Source: Misgurnus anguillicaudatus (Eukaryota > Chordata > Actinopteri > Cypriniformes > Cobitidae). From it: a stretch of DNA of 64,000 bases. Positions 44,475 through 55,585 of this stretch are shown here, in pieces. Location: positions 6,672,001 through 6,736,000 of the forward strand of contig NC_073354.2 of assembly GCF_027580225.2 (NCBI RefSeq). The letters are read 5' to 3'. Position 1 is the first letter of the stretch; every line of letters starts with the position of its first letter. Below the pieces are notes generated by a model, which had not been told where the DNA came from, did no database searches, and saw only the letters and a program-made list of their open reading frames with translations. A program made the translations under genes and the position numbers.

Positions 44475-45775
44475 ATAAAGGTCCTTGTCCTCCTCTTGTT
44501 CTCCTCGTCCTCTCCTTTCTCCTCCTCGTCCGTCTCCTGTCTTCCTCATGCGTCTCCTGTTCTCCTTGTCCTCCTCGTCCATCTCCTGTCCTTCTCATCT
44601 GTCTCCTGTTCTCATCGTCCATCTCCTGTCCTCCTTGTGCTCCTTGTCCTCCTCCTGTCCTCCTCATCCATCTTCTGTCCTCTTCGTCCTCCTCCTGTCC
44701 TTCTTGTCTGTTTCCTGTCCTACTTGTCCATATTCTGTCCTCATCATCAGTATACTGTCCTTCTTGTCTGTCTCCTGTCCTCCTTGATAATTTCCTGTCC
44801 TCCTCGTCCATTTCTTGTCCTCATCGTCCGTATCCTGTCCTCCTCATCCTCGTCCTCTCCTTCTTGTCTGTCTTCTGTCCTTCTCATCCATATCCTGTAC
44901 TCATCATACTCCTCTTCTCTGTGTCCTGTCCTAAATGTCCGTCTCCTGTCCTCCTTGTCCGTCTCCTGTTCTCCTCTTGTTCTCCTCGTCCTACCATTGT
45001 CCTCTTTGTCCATCTCCTGTCCTCCTCGTCCATCTCCTGTTTTCATCATCCATCTAGTGTCCTCCTCATTTGTCTCTCGTCCTCCTTGTCCTCCTCCTGT
45101 CCTCCTCATCCATCGTCTTGTATCTTCTTGTCTATGCCCTTTCCTAAATGTCTGTCTTCTGTCCTCCTCATCTGTCTCCTGTCCTTCTCTTTTTCTCCTC
45201 TTGTTCTTCTCGTCCTACCATTGTCCTCCATGTCCGTCTCCTGTTTTCATCGTCCTTTTCCTGTCCTCCTCGTTCATCTCCTCGTCCTCCTCCTGTCCTT
45301 CTTGTTCGTCTCTTGTCCTCGTCGTCTATTTCCTGTCCTTCGTGTCTGTCTCCTGTCCTCCTCGTCCGTTTCATGTCCCCATCGTCTGTTTGCTGTCCTT
45401 CTTGTCTGTGTCCTGTCCTCCTCGTCCATTTCCTGTCCCCATCGTCTGTTTCCTGTCGTTCTTGAATGTCTCCTGTCCTCCTCATCCGTTTCATGTCCCC
45501 ATCGTCCATATCCTGTCCTTCTTGTCTGTCTCCTTTCCTCCTCGTCAGTCTCCTGTCCTTAACGTTTCTATCCTTTCCTCCTCATCTGTCTCCGGTCCTC
45601 CTCATCCATATCCTGTTCTCCTCATCCTCTTCTTGTCTGTGTCCTGTCCTAATTGTCTGTCTCCTGTCCTCCTCTTGTTCTCCTTGTTCTACCATTGTCC
45701 TCCTCGTCCTCCTCTTGACATCTTCGCCTTCCTCTTGTCCTCCTCGTCTATGTCCTCTGTTCCACCGAGTTCATC
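44475..45775. repeat. Pyrimidine-rich minisatellite, 20-bp unit
   Basis: About 1.3 kb of diverged repeats of a 20-bp unit such as CCTGTCCTCCTCGTCCGTCT. Between about 45330 and 45600 the units alternate in threes (CCTGTCCTTCTTGTCTGTCT, CCTGTCCTCCTCGTCCATTT, CCTGTCCCCATCGTCTGTTT), giving a 60-bp higher-order period. The plus strand is almost all C and T with scattered A and G. A 427-codon plus-strand ORF and several minus-strand ORFs rich in EDRR and GGQ arise because the repeat is almost free of stops; I do not treat them as genes. Confidence 0.9.
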
Positions 45776-46203
45776 TTAAGGAAAGTGTTACTTATCATAT
45801 CAGTGACTGTCAAGAGTGTGTTTGTGTGGCATCCAGCAAACTGGAAGTCTTCATCTGTTTGCCATATCTTTCATTCAAATCTACTTATGTGTTTGTTTAA
45901 TAAACTCACTTGTTATTTTTAGCTACATCTGCCCCATCTGGTCTGTGTTACCATGACAACTATTCAGTCCTATTGTAAACAAAAAGCACTTCAAATATGT
46001 TTTGGTTCTGAAAAACAAACAAAAATTGGGGGCTTTATTTTACAACACAAAGTTAGGTAAACAATGATAAAAAATTTGGATGAACTAACTCTTTAATAGA
46101 ATTAAAAAAAAACTCTTTAAAGGAATGTTTTTACTTTTCTGTCCTTTTTTATTTACAACATTTTTAATCAGCAGTTGTTGCCTTCCTGTTTTCTTTTTTT
46201 CAG
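45776..46203. other. Intergenic or intronic, nothing recognised
   Basis: Ends in a long polypyrimidine tract and CAG (46168-46203), which may be the acceptor of the next feature. Confidence 0.4.
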
Positions 46204-46295
46204 TCGAGCAGGTTGGAGCCAAAATCATTTCGGTTCTTCAAAGACATGCTGATAATGTCAGATTGATTAAAGTGCAGGAGGAAAGGGTGGACTGA
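46204..46295 (+). CDS. Possible terminal coding exon of an unidentified gene
   Basis: A strong acceptor (GCCTTCCTGTTTTC, then TTTTTTTCAG ending at 46203) is followed by an open frame, entered after one base of a split codon, that encodes 30 residues before TGA at 46293-46295. The peptide runs EQVGAKIISVLQRHADNV and then RLIKVQEERVD; it is non-repetitive and looks like an amphipathic helix. An AATAAA lies at about 47088. I do not recognise the protein and found no upstream exon for it. It could also be part of an unbounded repeat. Confidence 0.3.
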
Positions 46296-46924
46296 GTCTC
46301 TTCAATTAACTTCAGTTTGGAAAAGCCAACACTGCAGACACCGTAGGGCTGTTTTAAAAACACGCTCCGTTTCATGTAACTGGTTGTTCTTGAAAGCACC
46401 ATTTAAAAAAAAGTAATTTTAATGCAATTTTCGTTCAAACATTGAGTGATCTGAACCCTGCGTGAATTCTTAGTAAATGGAATGGAACAATTTGAGCTTA
46501 AAGTTTTTCATGCTGTCTGTAAACTGAACCTTCTGATTCTGTTATCTGTGTAATTGAGGAAAAAGAATGCAGAGATATTATCTAACGTTTGACTATCTAA
46601 GAACAACTTTCATTTGAATGTGGCTGCTACTATGTGCTTTATATGTGTTGCCAAGTTCTTAGCGTGAGAAAGAAATGCAAATGATCAAAAATTCATGTAA
46701 TAATAACAAACCTGCATAGTTTTACGACCCTGTGGCCTACACACACAATAACTCAACAATCTTTCCATAAAAGGAAGTTCAGAAGATAAACTAGGAAATG
46801 GGCATGAACTTAATTAGCAGCGAAAGAGTTTTTTCCCCCTTGTCTGTCTTACGGTCAAAGTTTAACTTCAGACACTGTACATTGATTTTACATTGACTAT
46901 ATTACATTTTGGGATTTACTATTG
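46296..46924. other. Unrecognised, possibly 3' UTR
   Basis: No repeat ends or coding segments seen. Confidence 0.35.
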
Positions 46925-48290
46925 GGGTCATTCTACAGAAAAGGTGGAAGTTGGGTGATGGAAATCTGCTTAAATGAACTTCTTTCAACATACCCAAAAC
47001 TTCTTTAATAGCATTCATTAACTTGTCAAATCTATGAATCTGCAAAGTGGGGAGCTTCATCTATTTTTAACTTTTTAATACATTTTAATAAAGAATCCAT
47101 GAGTCATTTATTTGTCATTAGTGTGATTTAAACAACATTAATGTTGATACTAAATATTTTTTTTCATTACAGCTTGCGTATTTAGTTAAAGGTTGAGTAG
47201 AGGAATGATAACAGCAAGAAAAATAATTGATTATTAATATTTGTTTAATTAAATTCTTCATCTTTACCCAGCATTGTATGAAATTACAATTAATGTCTTA
47301 CATCCCATATCAACAACAAAATATTACTAGAAAGTACAAGAAAATACATTCATAACACCAAAACTTGGTTTAACACCATTGACAAAATTAGAATATAATA
47401 ATAGATAATGAATATGATAAAACTTACAAACTTTCATAAAATTTTCCATCTTGTTTTGTTTTTATGTTTTTATGTTGGTCAGTTAAAGGAATAGTGCTAG
47501 GAAGTACTCATTAGAGAAGTAACACCAATTACGGTAACACCAATTACGGTAACACCAATGACAATTTACAGAAAAAAACTAATATTTTAACAAAATGGCT
47601 GCTATTAACCATGTGCCATTTCATTCGAGATGTAACAATCACATACTTATTCAGTATAATGTATTTTTATGTAAAGATCTTAACACTCCCAGCTATAAAA
47701 AAGAGTAACACTAATGATATCCAAAAAATCTTATCTGAAAATTCTTAGATATATCATGATATTTTAGACAAATAAGGTAAGACATCTCACAAACCTTTTG
47801 CCTTCCTCCACTGCACTTCTTTCACTGACCTCTTGACCTATGAAAAACTTCAAAGAGCTGATGCATTGTTTCAAAATAAAGGTGCTTTGGGTAGGGTAAC
47901 ACCAATGACATAAATTTGGGGGACAGATATTTATTTGATATTATTCATATTAATAGTGTATTTTTACCATTTCAGTGTTGCAGTAAATTCATACAGGGCT
48001 AAAGGTAAATGTACATTTTATTTGTTTTATAAAAAACATGGTTTTAAATAATAAGTACACAGTTCAACTTCCATGTATGATCAAAGGGACAGGGCACTTT
48101 TCAGGACCAGACATTTAAAAAAAAGTTTAAAAAAGGGAAAAAAATTAAATAAATAAACTCTTTCATCATTTTAAGGACAGTCTATATTTATTAAATATAT
48201 ATCATTATGGGAATATTGGGTCAAATTAAATGATTAAGGGGTCTGCAAAAGCAAGGGACAAGCATTTCCGCCTTTTTTGTAGAATAACCC
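46925..48290. mobile_element. 1.4-kb TIR element with dispersed GTAACACCAAT motifs
   Basis: GGGTCATTCTACAGAAAAGG is mirrored by CCTTTTTTGTAGAATAACCC. The interior repeatedly carries TAACACCAAT(T/G)AC words (47362-47380 degenerate; three in tandem at 47519-47563; 47705-47720 degenerate; 47893-47909). No long ORF. It is probably a non-autonomous DNA transposon; family unknown. Confidence 0.6.
47519..47563. repeat. 15-bp tandem repeat (x3)
   Basis: GTAACACCAATTACG occurs three times in a row, the last copy with two or three changes. Part of the 46925-48290 element. Confidence 0.8.
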
Positions 48291-48906
48291 ACCGTGCTTC
48301 TTCTTTCAATCACTATGGCTCTTCATCTTAAATATATATGACCAAGCAAGTATTGCATACATTATCCTACAAAATGTGTGTGTTACTAATTAGCCACATA
48401 AATATACATTAAACATGAAATATTAATTACATTAAATATACATTAAATTAATTATTAATTATTTGTTTTAAACAGAGAGAGAGAGAAAGATCTCAGACAA
48501 ACAGTATTTGAAGAGATTCAGGTCTCGCCTCTTTTATGTGAAGTCATTCACTTGAATCGCAGAGTGAGTTTTCCAAACAGCACAGCTTGTATCAGCTGGG
48601 ATCCATTACATACTGACAACATGAACTGTGATTGATGGCTTCACGTGTCCTTCAGATGGCTCTTCCTGTCAAAGTGGGCGGATCTCGGACAGCTGCAATA
48701 CACATCAGATCTGTCGCTGCAATCAAAGTTTGGCTACGCATGCAGGACTCGTTAATCACAAAATGAAATGCATTCCTGAATGTGTGCATAACTGCATGCA
48801 TAGTTTTTTCTGTCATATTAAACAATACTGCATTTGTGCATTGTGGGTGGACAATGCAAATGTTATGTCCAATCAGTATTGTCCAAAGAAATTGAGCCGA
48901 AATGAA
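48291..48906. other. Intergenic, nothing recognised
   Basis: AT-rich, with a GAGAGAGAGAGAAAG stretch near 48476-48490. No gene. Confidence 0.45.
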
Positions 48907-49045
48907 TTTGGGTAGCACTGTTGCCTCACAGCAAGAAGGTCCACGGTTTGAACCATGGCTAGGTCGAATTTGCATGTTCTCCCTGTGTCAGCTTGGGTTA
49001 ACTCCGGGTACTCCAGTTTCCTCCCACAGGCCAAAAACATGCAAG
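48907..49045 (+). mobile_element. DANA-type SINE fragment
   Basis: GGGTAGCACTGTTGCCTCAC, AGCAAGAAGGTCCACGGTTT and GTTTCCTCCCACAGGCCAAA match the zebrafish DANA SINE in order. The copy is interrupted at its 3' side by the TTAA element at 49050. The B-box region is GGTTTGAACCATGG. Confidence 0.75.
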
Positions 49046-49049
49046 TTAA

Positions 49050-49429
49050 AGGTGCAGTGTGTAAATTTTAGCAGCATCTAGTGGCAAGGTTGGAGATTGC
49101 AACCAACGGCTTAGTCCACTGCTCACCTTTCGCTTTTGAAACACAAAGAGAAGCTACGGTAGCTGCCACCGGAAAAACATGTCATCATCGGAGACAACTT
49201 AGTAAAAAAAGTTTGTCCGTTAAGGGCTTCCGTAGAAACATGGGGGCACAAAATGGTGACTTCCATATAAGGGGACCCTCGGTGTGTGTGAATAAAAACG
49301 TCTCATTCTAAGGTAATAAAAACATAACGCTTCATTATGAAAGGTCTTTATACACCACTTATATTATAGTTTTGTATATTACATTGCATTTCTATCAAAA
49401 GATCTTTCTAAAAATTACACACTGCACCT
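49050..49429. mobile_element. TTAA-flanked MITE AGGTGCAGTGTG ... CACACTGCACCT
   Basis: TTAA at 49046-49049 and 49430-49433 flank AGGTGCAGTGTGTAAATTTT ... TTACACACTGCACCT, near-perfect inverted ends. Inserted at or in the DANA copy. Immediately after the right TTAA is the end of yet another common repeat (AGAGATAGTTCACCCAAACA). 380 bp, non-coding. Confidence 0.8.
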
Positions 49430-49433
49430 TTAA

Positions 49434-49695
49434 AGAGATAGTTCACCCAAACAGTATAATTCTGTTATCATTAATCTCATTCACACAGCACTTTGGTCCC
49501 CATAAAATTGGCAGACAGGCTTTTGTGTGAACGCAAACACGTCCCATAAATGTTCTGGAATCACTCCCAGAAAAAAGACATAACATTGGAGTAAGATAAC
49601 CTGAAATGAGTGTGAATGAGACGCAGAAACAATTCTGTAAGGGGCGTACCGTAGTGAGGACGTGTCTGTCATGGCAACATGGTTCAGCTCTTTAA
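49434..49695. other. Short repeat fragment and unrecognised sequence
   Basis: Starts with GAGATAGTTCACCC, the tip of a dispersed repeat; no other end was seen. Confidence 0.4.
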
Positions 49696-50388
49696 AGCTC
49701 ACATAACACATGCTGTTTCTGCATATCTGATGTTAATCTGAAGTACCTATAGAGTTATATTTCTGAAGAGTCTTTAGTTTAATCAGATTTATAAAAGAAA
49801 GATTAGCTTTACCGATTCTTTCCGATAAAGTATGAAAAAATGAAGAATGAGGAGTTACTACAGCGGGTGGAGCGAGTACGAGTCATGCAACACTTTATAC
49901 AACACTGTTTAACTTATGATTCACTACATGTTCGTGTAATTTATATAATATGCACGCGCCTATTTCCAACATAAGACAGAAGTCTTACTTACCGCATGCA
50001 ACTCATGACCCGGTTGGGACTTTTCAATGAAATCCAAACACACATGCAAAACTTCGCGGCTACCCCGGATAATAAACTATATCCATTGTTTTCATAAGGC
50101 TGGATTTCTTCTCCTTAGATCCAAAAACAGACTTCTTCTTTCATGTCATTGTTGAGTTTTGAAATTAAACAAAGCTGTGTCGCGTGATGTGAGGTTTGTA
50201 AGTTCTAGTGTCTCCCGCTGATTGATGGGTGGGCTGGGTTTTCGTGAGGAAGTGCCCATAAAAACAAGTGATACGTATAAAAACCTCTGAAACGTCAGCT
50301 GGACCCGTAATCGAAAAAAACTTTCCGAAACTTGTACGAACCCTGACGAAATGCATTCGGCACAGCAATAGATATATCGTTCAACTCT
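49696..50388 (-). mobile_element. THAP-remnant TTAA element, inverted relative
   Basis: Shares, inverted, most of 37958-38770 (AGCTCACATAACACATGCTG, then AGTCTTTAGTTTAATCAG, GGCTGGATTTCTTCTCC). TTAA lies at 49692-49695 and 50389-50392. The tip corresponding to the start of the other copy has diverged. The THAP-like frame is also broken here. Confidence 0.6.
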
Positions 50389-50487
50389 TTAAAACGGGGG
50401 TTTAAATGCACATTAATATTCACGATTAGAAATGTCTGCAAACTGGACTGAAACAGAGATCAGGGACCTCGTCACTATTCGTACTGA

Positions 50488-50836
50488 CCCCCCATTCAGA
50501 CAGCCAGCGACCAGCAGTATCAGAGCGACGCGATCTCATTAATTTCAATGGAAACCGGGCGACTTCCGGCGGTACGAGCGAAAGTGACCGTTGGCGACCG
50601 TATGGGCGTGTCCAGCGACGCGAGAAAGTTAAGAAAAGTTTAACTTTATGCAAATGTCGAGCAAATTTCTGGAGCGACTACCAATGAGAACGAAGCAGTG
50701 GAGTTCACGTCATCCTTCTCTCGTCAGTTATTGGCGTAGATGGTACTCATTTGTGTATGACAAGCAGATTTAGAAACGCCTCATTGAAAGAGACGGCCGA
50801 CACACAGCGATAACATCGCTGGCTGTCTGAATGCGG
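50488..50836. repeat. TIR element CCCCCATTCAGACAGCCAGC
   Basis: CCCCCATTCAGACAGCCAGC is mirrored by GCTGGCTGTCTGAATGCGG. The interior is CpG-rich (GCGACGCGA, GGTACGAGCG). About 350 bp, non-coding. Confidence 0.7.
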
Positions 50837-50847
50837 CGTGAAGCTAA

Positions 50848-51213
50848 AGGGGGTCGCACACCGGCCGCGCAGCTCAGCGCAGTGCCGCTATAAAAAACTC
50901 AAACACATTGCTTTCTATGAGTATACGCACACCGGCGCTGACAGGCGCCGCCCAGCTACGACTCAGGAAGTTGCCCAAATCCCTGTCGCACCACAGAACG
51001 CCACTCACATAGTTTAATATGAAATAACATCATATTTGTCCCAAATCATTAACAAATAACATTGGCTGCTAACGTATATTTTGCATTTTGAAGTAGAAGC
51101 TATCTGACGAAGCTCACGCTATTTAATGTGCACTTCCGGTTTACGATACCTCCGCGTTGTCCTAGACGCGACTCGGCTCGACGCTGAGCTGCGTGGCCGG
51201 TGTGCGACCCCCT
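50848..51213. mobile_element. TAA-flanked MITE with near-perfect GC-rich TIRs
   Basis: AGGGGGTCGCACACCGGCC is mirrored by GGCCGGTGTGCGACCCCCT. TAA lies at 50845-50847 and 51214-51216, a TWA target as used by PIF/Harbinger. Farther in, GCGCAGCTCAGCG and CGCTGAGCTGCG pair. 366 bp, non-coding. Confidence 0.75.
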
Positions 51214-51216
51214 TAA

Positions 51217-51937
51217 GATCATTCACCAGCATATAGTACAGCATATAGTTCACCTTTATAGTCTAATCATAAACAAAAATGCACACGCATGGCTTCTGGA
51301 GAACAAAATAACAGATAATAAACAAACTTCAGACGCTGCGGAGAACTTGTCTTTAACGTGTCTTTACAGAATCTTCACGATATCTGTGTGAGCGCATGTA
51401 CAGATTCAGGAAAATCATTAACAAATGTTAACAAATAGGCCTACAACTTCATTGTAAAGTGTTACTAAGACAACATTACATTGGAACAAATTTGGAAAGT
51501 CAACCCATTCCCTTCCTCAGATAAGTGTTGCGTGTGACCGAAGCAGACAGCTCTCTGTTCACCATCAATAACATGCCTGTTTCACATACCAAAGAACCCC
51601 GACAAACCCGGCGCTGTCAGGCAGTCATACGTGACCTCTACTGCCGTGAGTTATTTCATAACAGATACTCAATCACACTACAGTACACTCACACATAGAC
51701 CAACAGCCATACACATATGCAGATGTAAATTGTGCTGGTGTTTTAATGCACTTGCATGTTCAACTAGAGTCAGGGCGTCTGTGGGGTTTTACGATACAGT
51801 CATCTGTGATATACTGTAGTCTGCTCAAGAGTACCGGAGAGACCGGGTCATACCTATTAAAGAATTTTATCTCAGTCTCTGAGAGGTTTTAGCAGCGGTA
51901 TGCGATTTGATCCATGATGTTATGTTTGGAATATGTT
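51217..51937. other. Intergenic, nothing recognised
   Basis: No exon or bounded repeat. Confidence 0.45.
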
Positions 51938-52090
51938 TTTGGCCATTTTTGCCTTTATTAAATAGACAGGAGAAGACATGAAAGTACAAGGTGAAGAGAG
52001 GAGTACAGGAACGGCAAAGGCCTGGATTCGAGCTCGGGTCGCAGAAAGTGCGTCCGCACCATATGCCCACTACTCATGGGCTCCGACATG
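51938..52090 (-). mobile_element. tRNA-derived SINE, minus strand
   Basis: Read on the minus strand: head GTCGGAGCCCATGAGTAGTG, B-box-like GAGCTCGAATCC, a C/T-rich body, and the AATAAAGGCAAAAATGGCC tail. The head matches the fragment at 35222-35285. Confidence 0.65.
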
Positions 52091-53781
52091 TTTGGGTTTT
52101 AATATAATAACTGACAACTCAAGGCAAATCTGATTTTCTGTCAGTCATCTGATTTTCCATTGTATTTCTTCATAAACATTACACAATCCCAAGCTAATGT
52201 ATGTGAGCCTGGCGCAAAACAAACAAGATGCCGAATTGTTTCTGATTACCAACGCACTGATTAGTTGCCTGTCTGGGTTTCCCTCCTGCTTCCCTTATCA
52301 GACAGCGCACATTTTCCCACAGGTCCTTACCAGAGGAAATAAGGGTGTGGTGGGTTTTGGGAAGGGGCACTAGATGCATCTGGAGTCCTCTGACAGACCT
52401 GCTGTCCACACTCACTGATGTTTCTATAAAGACACCAAATAAAGCTCGCTGTCAAATCGTCCAAGTTTTATTAATGCACTGTAATGTTAGTCATTTTAAT
52501 TTACTATTATTTATCTTGACTACAGATGAGTTTTTATAACTAAATAAGTCAATTTCATTTTATAAGTTGTAGCAACTCATGTCTTGTCAAGATAAATAAT
52601 AATCGCCGAATCTGAGGTAGCTATTGCCTTATTTTCCCCTTGGTGACGTATATCCAAATGAAACGGCTTTTGAAATGAAAAAAATTGTAGGCTTGGACTT
52701 TAATTCGCCCATCGAGAACTGATTGGGTCATTTAATGTTGGGTCATGTTACTATTTGCTAATCACTTCCACCTTTTCCCGGACTTTGCCCACCTGCCATA
52801 CCATATGAGCGGAAATAAAGAGAGATCGTTTTAAGTAGGAGATTTATGTTTTTGATTAAAGATTATGAAAAAGTCATTAGTAACAAATACCACAATATTC
52901 CAAATTGTAGTATTTCAAATATTCCCAAAAAAAATTATTTATTTTTTTAGATGCAAATTAGACAATTGTTGATATACAGAAAAGTAAATAGAGCTCTTAA
53001 ATAAATGAGGACTGTGGAGCTTGATATTAAAAAGAAGTTTAAATTGAGCTTTCTGGGTTTACATCTTGTTTTGTTACACATTTGCAAATTTAATAAAGTC
53101 CTGCTCATGGGATATCATTGTTGTTCTTTATTATAACCATACGTTTTTTGCACGATTAACTATGTAGGAATTTATATGAATTAGCCAACTCATAAAATAT
53201 GTACGAATTCTCCTGAGATCAGACTGAAATTTCCTAATTTAAATATTTCAAAATGTATTTATAATTAATAATATGTGTCGCTAAGGACTTCATTTTGAAA
53301 ACTATAGAGGTGATTTTTTATTATTTGGATTTTTTGCACCCTCAGATTCCAGATTTTCCAAATATTTTCTTATCTTAACAAACCATACACGGAAAGCTTA
53401 TTTATTCAGCTGTCAGGTGATGCATAAATCTCAATTTAAAAAAAAGTATCCTTATGAGTGGTTTTGTTTTCCAGGGTCACAAATAATAATCACTTTTGTT
53501 TAAAGCATATACTGCAGAAATTATGTCAAATCAACATGTTACTTTAATTTAACAAAATACGTTAAACAATTTCAACTTGCTTTTATAAGTTATGTCAACT
53601 TATCACGAGGTAAAACTTAAAATAGTAGATTAAATTGACTTGCAAAACTAAGATGTTTTAACTTCATGATGCATTTTTTTACAGTGTACCACCTTTTTGC
53701 TAACAATTAAAAAAATATAATTTTATGAAATCGCTTCAATATGTTGCAGATGTATTTCTGAAACTCGGTTTCAAATCTTGG
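52091..53781. other. Intergenic, one old repeat
   Basis: 53275-53480 is a fragment of the 30728-type repeat (TTTTTTGCACCCTCAGATTC). The rest is unrecognised. Confidence 0.4.
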
Positions 53782-54007
53782 ACTGTAAAAAATACTTTGC
53801 TGCCTTAAATTTATTTGTTAAATAAACTCAGAATTACAAGTCATGTCAACAGAATGAGTTGTCACAACTTATAAAATAGAGTTGAGAAAAGTCAACTTAA
53901 TTTTTTTTAAGTTATAACAACTCACGTGTATAACAACTCATCTCTAGACTTGTAAATCCGAGTTGATTCAACAAAAAATTTTAAGGCAGCAAAGTATTTT
54001 TTACAGT
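53782..54007. repeat. Hairpin MITE ACTGTAAAAAATACTTTGCTG
   Basis: ACTGTAAAAAATACTTTGCT is mirrored exactly by AGCAAAGTATTTTTTACAGT, with further pairing inside (GCCTTAAA and TTTAAGGC; GAGTTGT and ACAACTC). 226 bp. Confidence 0.75.
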
Positions 54008-54433
54008 GTGCATAAGATTTTTGGATGTTTAAAATCAATATTGTCTTGACTGGGGTCTTCAACATTCCAGAAGCATCTTAAAGACCCCATTTGAAAAACC
54101 TTTTCATGTTGTTACCTATTCACTTCATATTGTTGATGTGCATGTGTCGATGCTGTCGAGAAGCTGTGGACTGCATGCAGTGATGAATTTCTGGACATCT
54201 GCTGTCTTAAGAGCATGTCGGTAGAGATTCACTTACACGCAAACGCATGAGCTGGAGAATGAAGTTGTTTTTGTCATGCAATGATTTAAATGTAATATAC
54301 ACATTGTACAGTTCTGGACTGTATGAGTTTATTCTGAGAGTGATGAATGGAAAATATTTAGGATGAAGAATCTTCCCTTCAATGGTTTTCACAGTAATTG
54401 CTGTGACCCTAAACATGCTATCTTAATCTAAGG

Positions 54434-55534
54434 CAGGGGTTTTCAAACTGTGGGTCAGGACAAAGTGGGATAAAGTGGGTTGCACTTTTCTGTTGTGGTG
54501 AATGACACAAAAATCAGGGTGACATTCATCTCTTATTGAAATATAAAATACAGAATTCGCCAAGCGCAGATGAATCTGATGTCCCTGCATCAGAGCAGAT
54601 CTGTCATTATACAACATTATACAAAGTACTTCCTAAAACATCTGCATCCGAAAAAGACCCAACCTAAACCCATAGTTATCTGTTTTCACCCATCCACCTG
54701 GTGGATGTGCCGCCAAGCCTCTGGAAAACATTAAAGTGAAGTGATATATCTGCCATGTTTGTTCTGACTAAATGAAAAAAAAAATGTTTCAACAGATGCC
54801 TTACCAGTTCAGATGAAGGTCCACTACTCCACTACTTCATGCCTTCAGATGTTGAAAAGCCCGGCTGATATTAATTATTGTTTTGATTCCCTATAGATGT
54901 AAGAACGCAATAAATTGACACATTGACAAAACGTTCCCCAAAAGGATGATCTTTTGAAACTTTACAGATTTTAAGCAACTGTTTTCTAGCTACACACTCC
55001 GATCGGGAGCACATGCAATGAAGCCGCCGGCTCCTCTTCTTTGTTTATGGACGTGACGATATCAAAATTACTTTTTCCAGGAAAAACCGACCAGACAACT
55101 AAAATTATAAATCATTATTATAGCTTACCAAAGTAAATTGGGGCAAGGTAAGGAGACAGTTTTGAACATAGATTTTTTTCTACATATTCAATGCTAATTT
55201 TCTTTTCTTTTTTAATTGACGGATTGACACTTTAATGACAACCATTGCCAATGATTTTGATATGATATACTATAAATTATTTTGATATTTGAATTAAACT
55301 TACATTTCATAAAATATTTCCCAGAAAAACATTTCAAGGAAAATAAAAACGAATCAATAATTAAAGAGGTCAAATGTGTATTTGTCTCATATTCCGTTTG
55401 TCAATTAAGAGAAAACATTTGCATAAAAAACATGTTTTTACTAATTTTAAACTCTGTTTTGATAATTGTTCTGAATCTGATCTCTAAAAAAATTCCTTCA
55501 CAAAAATGCAATTACTTATATATATATATATATG

Positions 55535-55585
<51 letters not shown>

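Noticed and set aside
44475..45775. CRISPR-like array
   Set aside because: The units are contiguous and diverged with no unique spacers, and the host is a vertebrate.
44496..45779. 427-codon ORF and several minus-strand ORFs as protein genes
   Set aside because: They lie entirely in the 20-bp minisatellite. A pyrimidine-rich strand contains few stops, and all frames show the repeat period rather than protein-like composition.
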